Positions 49,504 through 59,675 of a stretch of 64,000 bases of DNA are shown here, in pieces. Position 1 is the stretch's first letter. Each line of letters begins with the position of its first letter. The stretch comes from Microbotryomycetes sp. JL201. Its lineage: Eukaryota; Basidiomycota; Microbotryomycetes. Where the stretch lies: NCBI GenBank assembly GCA_033819885.1, contig JAQYUZ010000028.1, positions 124,001-188,000 on the forward strand. The letters are read 5' to 3'. Position numbers and translations under genes: made by a program. The notes below the pieces were generated by a model. It did not search any database, had not been told where the DNA came from, and saw only the letters and a list, made by a program, of their open reading frames with translations.

Positions 49504-51357
49504 TCAAACGCTCTTTTGACCGCCCGAAACCTCAGCGAACGCAGATTCGACACCCTTGATCAACGTTTCGAGGTCATTGCGTTCGGCCGGGTCGGACGTG
49601 ACAGAGACACCCATGTGACCGAAACGGACGTACTGTAGAGGCAACAATAGCTGAGAATCCGCTACATTGGCGCCCGACATCGAAGCAAACTCACTTTGGC
49701 CTTGATATCCTTGTGCAAACCGCCAGCGATGACGATGCCTTGACGACAGCTCCGTCAGTAAGAGAAGGAGGGTGCAAGCGCCAACAGGCTCACCTCGTTC
49801 GGACAAGGCCTTGATCAAGGCAGGTGGCGCGACGCCCTCAGGCACGTACACGGCCGTCATGCCGTTGGCAGCCTCCTCGGGGTTCAAAGCAACCTGCAAA
49901 AGGGCGACCCGTTAGTCGATGCGCTCATTGGACAGGCACGCGTAACGCGACAGACCTGCTTGAAGCCGAGCTTGGTCACGGCGGCCTTGAATTTCTTCGA
50001 TGCCTCGCGATGCAGCTTGAAACGTTCTTCGAGCGAGACACGCCCTTCCAGAATCTGCTTCAACGACGCGTCCAATGCGTAAATCAAGTTCTTGGCAATG
50101 TAATACAGGATGATCAGCAGAGGAAAAGAAATAATGGACCAGACCGACTAACCACCGGCGGTGTGGCAAAATACTGAGGTGCACCGGCCTCGTACGATTG
50201 CATAATAGGCAGCCATCTGTACGCAGACGAGCACGTCAGCTTCGTCTCGCTCGAGAACCGAGGTATATTCATCACCTCTTGTACGACGCAAAGTAGGATC
50301 CGACGGGAGCCTTGCGGTTGTCGAGCACGGTCAACGCCTTCTTTGACACGCAAGTGATGGACAAGCCGGCCGGGGTCGACAGGCCCTTTTGTGACGCGCC
50401 GACGACAACGTCCATGTGCCAATCATCGAAGCGAATTTCTTCGGATGCGACAGAGCACACGCCGTCGAGGACGACGAGGGTCTCTGGGCTGACGCGCTGA
50501 ACGAGCTCGCCGATCGCCTTGGCATCAGACAAGACACCCGTAGCTGCAGCGCACTAGATCAGTGTCCCGCACAGGTGGGCGTGAGAGGTGGCACCGGTGC
50601 TCACAAGTATCGACATGGGTAAACGTCAAAACGGCATACTTATCCTTCTTGAGTGCTGCCTCGACCTCGTCCAGGCTTGGTCGGCCGCCAACAGGTGCGC
50701 GGATTTGATCGACCTTGGCGCCATACGTCTCCAAGCAGTCGGCAAAGCTGAAGGCGGAGGATGTCAGCAGTTGACTCGGCAATTCTTGTCGGGAATAGCA
50801 CAAGGCGACTTGCGCATCTCCAAAGTAACCAGAGTTGAGCACGAGGGCCTTCTGTCCTGGTTCGACGAGGTTGGCAGCGACGAGGTCCCTGTGATCGAGG
50901 CAGAGGACGTGAGCGACTAATTGACCGGCCGCGGATGTGGCCCGCGCAATCGCGGGGTAAAGGCGACTGGAGCACTGCTCACCAGCCGAGCGTGCCAGAA
51001 CCGGCAATGATAAATGGTTGGCCGGTCTGCGTGAATAAGACCTGGCGCATGCGCTTGATGCACGAGCCAAAGACAGGTGCAAACACGGGCGAGACGTGCG
51101 ACATGGACGGGTGCGCGTTCGCAAGCAGCACTGCGGTATCACAACAAGCGCAGCGCCTGGGTCAGCAAGCCATACTGAGCGTCCGCAGGCAGCTGTCCTG
51201 CTCAGTCCACTGACCGTCATCGTGCACTTCGACCGGGCCGGGAATCACGAGCAACGAATGCTCCGCTTGCTTGAATGCTGCAGGCGAGCGAGCGCAATCA
51301 AGTCAGTCAAGGTACTCCAGCAATTGGGATGTTGCGCAGCGCGAGCTCACTCGACAT
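49504..51357 (-). CDS. AGX1: Alanine-glyoxylate / serine-pyruvate aminotransferase
   Basis: PLP class-V aminotransferase converting glyoxylate plus alanine to glycine plus pyruvate. Blocks: HSLLVIPGPVEVHDD, AHPSMSHVSPVF, QPFIIAGSGTLGW, VLNSGYFGD, THVDTS, VLDGVCSVASEEIRFDDW and the PLP-lysine block VVGASQKGLSTPAGL, then ALTVLDNRKAP and YVRFGHMGVSV. The ATG at 51357 opens a first coding exon of only 7 nt (ATGTCGA); splicing over gtgagc...ctgcag gives MSTFKQAEHS. It ends GGQKSV, which is not a peroxisomal SKL signal. About seven exons. The glyoxylate-to-glycine route is the likely role. Confidence 0.94.
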
Positions 51358-51522
51358 GGTGCAATGGCGAGAAGCAGCGGTAAGGGCGAACCTCCACTCG
51401 GGTCAAACACCGGGCGCATACATTCAGCTCTCCGCTCGGCGAAATCCACTGCATTGACAGGCGTGACCCTCGCACCCCGCGCATTCTATCTTTTGTCTTC
51501 TCCACTTTTCTGATCTAAGCAG

Positions 51523-53721
51523 CTACACCCATCGTGGTCCCTCTGACACTTTATCCTTCGTCTCCTGAGCCTTGTCCTTGACTTGGCCAAACGCTTCTGC
51601 CACTTGCTCTTTCGCCTTTTCTTGACCTTGCTTCTCCGGTTGCTGTAGGCCGGCGTCAACTTGCGCCTTGCCGACATCGAGCAGCGCGGCAATCTCCTTG
51701 TCACCAAGCAGCGCTTGTGGAGGCACCGCTAGAGGCGACTCGTCGATTCTCGGCAGACGAGATGAGGCTGCAGCAGGCATGTCGACGTCATCCACACCCG
51801 AAACTGTCTTACTAGTTGCAGATTGAGTGTCCATTGTCGGTTGAGTTGCCGGCTCATTCTTGCTCTGCACCTGATGCGAGTCGAAAGCTGCGAGCTGAGC
51901 CAACAAGTCTTCAAGTTCGCTCTTGGCTTCAGCCAAAGATGCCTTGAACTGATCTCCCGTCATTGGTGAAATCTGCTCCTTTCCGTCTTGTTCCTTCTTT
52001 TGCTCGAGCGCACTCTCTGCCTTGTTCGCGACCACAGCGACCTTCTTTGGTCGTGCGCTACCGACTATCTGCGACCACGTCTTGCGCTCAGATTGGAGAA
52101 TGTCTGAAATCTCGTCCTTGATTCTCCTTGGCAAACCAACTCCGCCGTAAATGAAAGAAGTATACAATTGGACGAGCGACGCGCCGGCTTTGGCAAAATC
52201 GACCGCGTCCTGACCCGATGAGATGCCCCCGCAACCAACGAGCGGCACCTTCCCGTCTGTGGCCTCGTACAATGTGTTCAATGCCTTCAGAGCCAGTGGC
52301 TTGACAGGCGGACCAGATAGGCCACCGGTCTCTGACAGGTACGGCACGTCGACGTTCTCCGGCCGCGAGATGGTCGTATTGGACACGATGATGCCATCGA
52401 TTTTAGACTCGAGCACTGCCGCGGCGATATCGTTCAATTGCTCTTCATCATTATCTGGCGCAATCTTGACAAGCACGGGCGGCTTTACCGTCGAGCCGAG
52501 TTCGTTACGGGCTGCAACAACGCCTTGCAAGAGCTCCGTGAGGATGCCTTTGCGTTGCAAGTTGCGCAAGCCAGGGGTGTTGGGAGAAGATACGTTGACG
52601 ACAAGCACGTCGGCATAAGGACCGAGCGTTTTGATGCCTACGACGAAATCGTCGATCGAATCTGGGTCGCTCGACTTGTTCTTGCCGAGGTTGACACCGA
52701 GAACTCGGCCTTCGGCTAGACTCCGAGGGAGGCCCAGCTCGTCCACCATATGAGCGTCTGAGCCTGCCGGAGATGATAACAGCTCATTGACCGGGTCATA
52801 TCCTGGCCCTGCGTCGGCAGGAGTTTCAGGGAACAGCGAAGGCGGAAGCGCGCCAGAGTGCTGCGTGACGAAGCGACGTAGCCGGTCTCTCAGGCGGTCC
52901 AAGACGTTGGCATGCCCTTCCGAGTTGAAGCCGTATCGATTGACGACCGCTTCGAGTTCTGGGACCCTGAACAGGCGCGGTCGCGGGTTGCCAGGCTGCC
53001 AACACACGCAGGGGTTCAGCCATCAGACTGGTTGTACGATGTGGTTAATTGAAGCGCACCTGAGGCTCTGGCGTTGCGCTCCCAACTTCAACGTAACCGA
53101 ATCCGAGGTTGAACAAGCCGTCAATGGCGGCGGCGTGCTTGTCCCAGCCCGCTGCCATGCCGAGAGGGTTGCTGAATTGGCGGCCCCAGACCTGCAGTTC
53201 ACAAGCAATTCAGTACTCGTAGAGAAGCTTGTCGCGCGGTGCGGGCGTGCTGACCTCGACGGCAAGCGCGTCATCGTCCACTCCGCAATCCACCGGCGCC
53301 AACCCGCTCGCAACAAAGTCGACGGCCATTTCGTGAGCCCGTTCAGGGTCATCCGCTGTCAGAGCCATCAACGTGGGCACGACGACCCATCTGCAGCCAA
53401 CGATGTTAGTTGGCGCCGGTTGTCGGCGAGCAGTTTCTGGTCACACACACACCTCCACACGCCGGCTCTCGAGTCGTGCGCGTACACGAGGAATGCTCCA
53501 GTGCCCAATAGCAAGACGCTCGACCATACGAACGACTTGAAGCGACGTGCGCCGGCCTTTGCTGCGGCCTGAGTGGACTGAGCGGCCCTCGCGGCTTGTT
53601 GCGATGCTTGCTGTGCGGCCTGCTGAGCTTGCGCTGCTGCCTCTGTGGTCGTTGAGGTTAATCTGAGGCCTTGCACGCGCGGCCGCGGCACGAGCCGTGG
53701 CTTGAGTGCGCCCCTGAGCAT
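51523..53721 (-). CDS. URA9: Dihydroorotate dehydrogenase, class 2 (mitochondrial), with long C-terminal tail
   Basis: Quinone-linked enzyme of pyrimidine synthesis in the mitochondrial inner membrane. The ATG at 53721 starts a basic presequence ([18 protein letters not shown]), an Ala/Gln helix and one membrane segment, [18 protein letters not shown]. The barrel follows: [73 protein letters not shown] (catalytic Ser), [33 protein letters not shown] and [25 protein letters not shown]. The enzyme should end near IVG. Here 178 further residues follow, ending [11 protein letters not shown]. An acidic, Pro/Ser-rich insertion of about 45 residues (around 52700-52840) precedes LGVNLGKN. Three exons. 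Confidence 0.95.
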
Positions 53722-54212
53722 TTGGTGAGCCGTCAAGAGCGCGCGAGCGGACGAGCCACGGCTTGACCTTTAACTGATATAACCGCCTCCTCTTCTGCCT
53801 GCAGTTGCTTCGCTCGCACCACAGCCTGCAGTTCTGGTAGGAGGCAGATCAACTGCTGTGCGCGACTATTCTTTTCGCTTGCTCTCTTGCAGCGCCCTCT
53901 TTTTCCTTTCCGTGTCGCGATTCAGCGATGGAAGGCAAAAGAGCCGCTGGCGACACTGGCGTGCTTCTTCTGAGCAAACGTCTAGTGTTGCAGAGCAAAT
54001 GAACGTGTCGCCACGCACATCTTCTTGTCCGCGAGTAGCGAGCTTGTTGCACAGGGCTCTGGTCTGCTGTAGCTCGAATTTGCAATGCGAGGTTCTTCAT
54101 GCTCTATCGTAAATGATGAAATACATGCCTCGATCGCTTCTCGCCTCGTGGCCCCATAGAAGTTGACTCCGCTGAGTTCGAGCTGCGAAGCTTGTTCTTT
54201 CAACTACCGCCA
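53722..54212. promoter_or_regulatory. Divergent promoter, URA9 / NASP-like gene
   Basis: About 490 bases between divergent ATGs, partly TC-rich (53770-53925). No gene or known operator was recognised. Confidence 0.4.
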
Positions 54213-55726
54213 ATGGCTGCGTGAGCCACACAAATCATAGACGCCCGTGCAAAATCGACTGACCTGAGAGATCTTTCTTCGGGCACAGACTACCGACGCC
54301 CGATGGCACTCCTGCTCCCGACGAGCAGCAGCTGGATGTTGAAACGCTCTTGGCCCAAGGTGTCCGGTCATTGGCGCTCAAGAAGTGGCCAGAAGCATGT
54401 GAAGACCTAAGTAGAGCCGTCGAAGCCTTGTCAGTTGTCACCTCAAGCTCGCCGCTGCGTCATATTGACCTTTTGACGCGTCGCGTCGCCGTATTCACTT
54501 TTGGCTGTCAACTTTGGGTTCTGACATTCGCAACAACGTGTTCTCAGGGCTGAAAAGTATGGAGAGTTTGCACCAGAGTGCGCAGAGCCACTCGTGCTGT
54601 ATGGCAGGGCGCTCCTCAACAACGCAATCGCACAAAGCGCAGTCCTGGGCGGCGGACCTGACGGACATTCGAAAGAAGAGACGGAAGAGGCAGCACGTAA
54701 GCTCTGAACCGTCTCGAGATGTCTTTGGTACCTTTCGCTGACAGTGCTGCGCTGTAGAGAATGCCGCTGGCTCGTCATCAGCTGCGGCAGGACCGAGCTC
54801 GAATCGCAACTTTTCGTTCGGTGGCGATGGACCCGACGACGAAGATGAGAACGAAGACGAGGAAGGCGATGACGAGCAAGAAGAAGAAGCCGCAGCTGTT
54901 GACCGTGACGACGAGCTCGAAGCGGCGTTCGGTGTACTCGACATGGCAAGAACAATCTACGAAAAGATGGACACTGAAGATGCAAAAGTCAAGCGCGCTG
55001 ACGTCCACAAGCTGCTAGGAGAAGTGGCACAAGAGTCGGGTCAGTCGGCGCGCAATCATTGCAACCAACAGGCGCTGACCAGCATTGCAGCGCAATTCGA
55101 GAATGCTGTGGAGGAATATACATCCGCGCTGGACATTCTTCAGAACGTGCTGCCACCTTACGACCGCGCATTATCAGAGCTCCATATGCTTTGCGCGTTG
55201 GCACTCGATTTTTTGCCCGACTCGGTCTCGAGAGCGGTCAAGCACGCAGAGCGAGCCAAAGACGTCTTGCTTCTCAAGCTGGCACAACTTGAAAAGGCGG
55301 AGCACAAGACTGAAAGGGATAACAAGGAAATAGCAGACATTAAAGACTTGCTCGGCGACGTCGACATGAAGGCGAGTTTCAACCGAATTGACCACTGAAG
55401 GCTCGTGCTGACGAGAACATCCTCAGATCGAGGACCTCAAGGTCGTACCAGAGGAATTGCCAAAAACTGAAGCGGAAAGGCGGCTGGACGAGTTGCTCAA
55501 AGGCTCTGGTGCCGGTAGTGCGTCTGGCGCCGTCAACAATCTGAATTCGCTCGTCAAGAAGAAGGCAAAGAGCACCGCTCCACCCCCAGCGCCTATCATT
55601 GAAGAAGCAAAGCTTGAGAATGCTGCGGCTGCTGGTCACAGCTCGGCAGGTTCTGCTGCAGGCAAGCGCAAGGCCGCAGATGAGGTCGAGGAAGCAAAAG
55701 ATAAGAAGGTCAGGACGGATGCATAG
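54213..55726 (+). CDS. NASP/Sim3/Hif1-type histone chaperone (SHNi-TPR)
   Basis: Histone H3-H4 chaperone delivering histones to chromatin assembly, including CENP-A in fission yeast (Sim3). The first coding exon is 8 nt (54213-54220); joined to 54289 it gives MAALPTPDGTPAPDEQ. TPR units follow: LLAQGVRSLALKKWPEACEDLSRAVE, CAEPLVLYGRALLNNAI, then a long acidic insertion (DGPDDEDENEDEEGDDEQ) interrupting the second TPR as in all NASP proteins, VLDMARTIYE, VHKLLGEVAQESAQFENAV and LSELHMLCALALDF. A Lys-rich tail ending DKKVRTDA is a likely nuclear signal. A stop-free 51-nt intron (55040-55090) is hidden in frame; removing it aligns ESAQFENAVEEY. Confidence 0.9.
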
Positions 55727-55897
55727 CATAGCTTTCCTTTCTGCCGTTTCGATCTCCTTATGCTGCAACATTGTCGTGCCTTGCTTGTATCTCATCCTCC
55801 AAAATTAGTCGCGCTCACGTCGCGACGCGGTTCTCAGCCTAAGCCTGGTGACGCGGCAGGGCCCAGCTAGCCCAGCCAGTCTCGGACGTAGCATTCG

Positions 55898-57826
55898 ATG
55901 TCTTCAGGTCAGCTGCTGTTCAGCACTCGACCGTTCTGGCTTGCAGGCAACGTCGTCATCGTCGGCTGACGCCTGTCTCGCATGCTGACACAGTGTCATG
56001 TCCCGTCTGTCAAGCCCAAGTTCCTTCGTTCTGGATCAACAGTCACCTCGACGGCCCGGATTGCGCCGTCAACGCCAAGCAAGCGACTTCGAGTCCAAGT
56101 ACAACGCCATCATTGTCCGCAACGAGCAAAGGCAAGCAGAAAGCACGTTCCGTTGACTCGGATTCGCGCAAAAATGTCATTCAGGTTGATATGGATCAAG
56201 ATAAAGTCCTCAAGCTAGAGACTCAGTCGATCAATCGGCCTGCCAAGAGGTTCAAGAGCTCGCAAGCGTTGCAGGACGTCAAACCGTTGGCAGAACGCAT
56301 GAGGCCAACCAAGATGGAGGAACTCGTTGGACAGCGAGATTTGCTGGGCGAAGGCGCCTTGCTTCGACGTTTGATTGAACAAGATCGGCTAGGCAGTTTG
56401 ATCCTGTGGGGACCGCCAGGTTCAGGCAAGACGACCTTGGCTCGAGTTATTGCTCAGAAGACTTCGAGCGTCTTCAAGGAGCTGTCGGCCACGAGTGCGA
56501 GCGTTGGTGACTTGCGCAAGCTGTTTGACGAAGCTAGGAACTTGATCACACTGACGGGACGCAAGACGATCGTTTTTATCGACGAGATCCAACGATTTAC
56601 AAAAGCTCAGCAAGATCACCTCTTGCCTGTCGTAGAGTCGGGTGTGATCTCGTTGATTGCTTCAACGACGGAGAACCCGAGCTTCCGAGTCAATAACGCC
56701 CTACTCTCAAGGTGTCGAGTATTCGTCCTGCACAAACTTGAACCGGATGACCTCTACAAACTTCTCGTCCGCGCATTACGGGCGTCAATAGCCGACGATG
56801 AAGGCCGACCGAGCACGAGCAGCTCCGACCCCGATGCGGTCCCTCCAGGATTGATCGACCAAACTCTGCTACAATTCCTCGCTTCTGCAGCAGACGGCGA
56901 CGCTCGCGTCGCATTGTCATCGCTAGAGCTGGCCATGGCTGCTACGAAGGACACAGGTCGCTCAATCACTCGGGACGAGCTCAAGGCACAACTACGAAAG
57001 GCGCATTTGCAGTACGACAGGACTGGAGATCACCATTACGACACAATATCCGCGCTGCACAAGAGCGTTCGCGGCAGCGACGCCGACGCGAGTCTGTTCT
57101 GGTTGGCTCGTATGCTTGAAGGTGGCGACGATCCGCTTTACGTTGCACGGCGACTGATCCGCATTGTGAGCATTTCATCGCATGCGCACTTGATCTCGAG
57201 TGCTCGTATGTTGACTTGCAAGCCTTAGGCCAGCGAGGACGTCGGCTTGGCTAATCCGCAGGCGCTGCCACAAGCCGTAGCAGCGTACCAAGCGTGTCTA
57301 CTTGTCGGCATGCCAGAGTGCGACGTCGCTTTGGCTCAGACCGTCGTCATGCTAGCCGAATCTCCAAAATCGGTTCGGGTGTACCAAGCCTACAAAAAGG
57401 CGAAAACGCTCGTCAGGGAGCAAGAGCAGTATCCCGTACCGATGCATTTGCGCAATGCGCCTACAAAGCTGATGAAGGACCTCGGAGTGCGTTCATACGT
57501 CTGTTTTTTGTTGAGTTCGGGTGAGGAGCTGATGGGGATTTTTTGACAAGCAGTACGGCAGATCGTATCGATGGGATCCCGCTTACGCACATCCCGTGTA
57601 CCAGCCTTTCTTGCCCGAACAACTCGAAGGCACAAAGCTATTGCAAGAAGAATCGGACATTCAAGGCAAAGAAATCGACTTTGCGGCGCTTGAAGAATGG
57701 GAGGCAAAGCGAAACCGAGGCAATCGTTGGCAAGGTCGGGACGCGTTACTTGAGCGACTAGAGGAACGCAGCCTACTTGCGGATGACAGCGCGGGAGTAG
57801 GTCCATCGGCGGCAGGCGCTGGCTGA
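55898..57826 (+). CDS. MGS1: Mgs1/WRNIP1 AAA+ ATPase with UBZ zinc finger
   Basis: Replication-fork maintenance ATPase of the RarA/Mgs1/WRNIP1 family. The first exon is 10 nt (55898-55907). Splicing to 55994 gives [20 protein letters not shown], a UBZ4-like finger (C-x2-C...H-x3-5-C) that binds ubiquitinated PCNA in homologues. A linker with KGKQKAR is followed by the AAA+ core: [20 protein letters not shown], Walker [13 protein letters not shown], Walker [11 protein letters not shown], sensor-1 STTENPSF and arginine finger ALLSRCRVF. The C-terminal MgsA-type region has [33 protein letters not shown] and the last exons [17 protein letters not shown]. It ends SAAGAG. Confidence 0.95.
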
Positions 57827-57932
57827 AGGCTGGTGTCACAGCCTTAGACCGTTGAATTCGGTAAAAACGTCGTGAAGGCAACATTGATGCAAAACTACAG
57901 CGAACACAGACCAATCCCCGGACCCGCTCTCA

Positions 57933-59428
57933 TTAATCGTCATCAAAAGACGTGGTCATTCTGTAGGTGTGAACTTGAGATGAATCTGTGTTAAAAGGTC
58001 GCTTGAGCTCGCACAGCCGAATGCTGCGCTGAAAAAGTCTACTCGCCTCATAAAAATCAATGACCTGCTCAACATTTGACAAAAGGTTAGCGCGCGTTCA
58101 AGACTAGCCAGGAACAGACTCGCCTGTTGGGGGCACTTGTGCCGTACAATGTCTGAAGACACCCACGATCCAGTGCCATCCTCTTTCCTGTTGTCGAGTG
58201 CACGGCTTCGTTAGAGCATTTCGGCGCCAGCATATTTACAGAACGGGACGCACCAAACGACGAGAAACTTCAGCTGGCCCTCTTTCGATTTCTCGATCGT
58301 GTCGATGCGCTCGACCAAGTCCTAACGCGATGCAAAAACATATCAGAATGATGCGAGCCTGTACGGACATGGTGACATGCCTCCCAGCTCTTTTCGTCTT
58401 TGTACGTCTTGTCGAGGTCAGAGGTTTCCCGGCCGGTCAAGTAGCCGTCCACGTTGACGGCGTCGTCGTCCGAGTCGGATGTGTCGTCGATATCTTCCGA
58501 GGGGAAGCGGCTTTTTTTGACGGCGACCAATTGCGGACTGTCTGCCCGCTTGCTCACCTTTGACGGACGTTCATCTTTGGACGGGGTCGTGGCTCTGTTG
58601 TTCTTGCCAATCGAATTCGGCTTTTCGCCACTATTGTCGTTCGAATCTTCGTTTGACCGCTTCTTTGACTGTGCCTTGCTTCGTGGCTTGGACGATGACG
58701 ATGTGGGTTGATGTTCGTCGCCATTAACAGACTTTCTCTTGTTCGCGGCCGCCTTCTTTGCTGCCAGCGCTTCCTTGGATCCTGGCGCATAGCGTTCGTG
58801 CCGCTTGTCTGCAGGGGCTTTCTTGGTCCAGTAGTTTTCAATGATTGCGGGCATTCCGCTGGGACATGGGGGGAGATAAGGAGGTGGCAAGAGCGTACGT
58901 CGGTCAGTACATGTTGTCCGGCGCCTCCAGGATGCAAGGTTTGTGATTTGTCAGGGACACAATGTTTGACGCACACCGCATTCTCCTCGGGAATCCATGT
59001 TATTTCGTTAGGGTACCCGACCCATGAGACGCGATATTCGAGCAGCTCGCCCTGCGCCCCAGTGGCAGCGGCACACGTTGCCGGCACAAGATGGCCATTC
59101 GGTCAGATGCATGGTGAACATGTCCAGGTTGGATATTTATCGCTCACGGTGCGTTGGTGAGCCAGAATGTCTTTGACCTCGACTGCAATGAATGTCAAGA
59201 GACGTCGTCAGCGTCCTTCTCCAGTCAATTGATACCAAGTAGGCTGGGCGTGCTGTTGATGACCGCAGAGTCGCGAAGGCTCCTGTGCGTCGGCCAACGA
59301 CGACACCCGACCAAAACAGAAGCCGCACAAGTGTCTGGATCCTGTTCAGATTCGTCGGATGTGACCGATTCGGGCACTTTTGCCTTCTTCTGTTTGCCAT
59401 ACGTCTTGTCTGCGCCGATGCGGGCCAT
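57933..59428 (-). CDS. HP1-like protein: chromodomain plus chromoshadow domain
   Basis: Heterochromatin protein 1 family (Swi6/Chp2/HP1). The start at 59428 gives an acidic N-terminus (ESVTSDESEQDPDT). The chromodomain FEVKDILAHQRT...LLEYRVSWVGYPNEITWIPEENA is split over introns and keeps the aromatic-cage residues Phe, Trp and Tyr that read methylated H3K9. A long basic hinge (KKRSNEDSNDNSGEK, KVSKRADSPQ) leads to a chromoshadow domain with SWEDLVERIDTIEKS, LKFLVVWKEDGTGSW, IVRHKCPQQ and VIDFYEASRLF. An extension after it ends TTSFDDD. The last intron (58065-58123) is GC-AG. Family members dimerise through the chromoshadow domain and silence heterochromatin. Confidence 0.9.
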
Positions 59429-59675
59429 ATTTGTCGAGCAGGACCTCGCTGGACGTTGCGTCGACGAGCACTGAGGCCGCTCGGGCCGCTGCTTGAGGAT
59501 AGGGGCAGGTTAGGGTTGGCGATCGTCCCGGTGACGTGGCCGGGAGTGGGCAAGTCAGCTCTACTTCTCGTCGACACAGATGTGCCGGCCTCGTATGTCA
59601 TGTCCCCCGGGCCGATCATGCCGCGTCTGCGAGCGAGCCTGCGCGCCAACCAAACTTTGGCCGTTCGACGCCAGC
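59429..59675. promoter_or_regulatory. Short divergent promoter, HP1-like / acyl-CoA dehydrogenase
   Basis: 247 bases between divergent ATGs; GC-rich with no recognised operator. The acyl-CoA dehydrogenase frame is open upstream to an ATG at 59580, but that extension has no conserved features. Confidence 0.45.
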
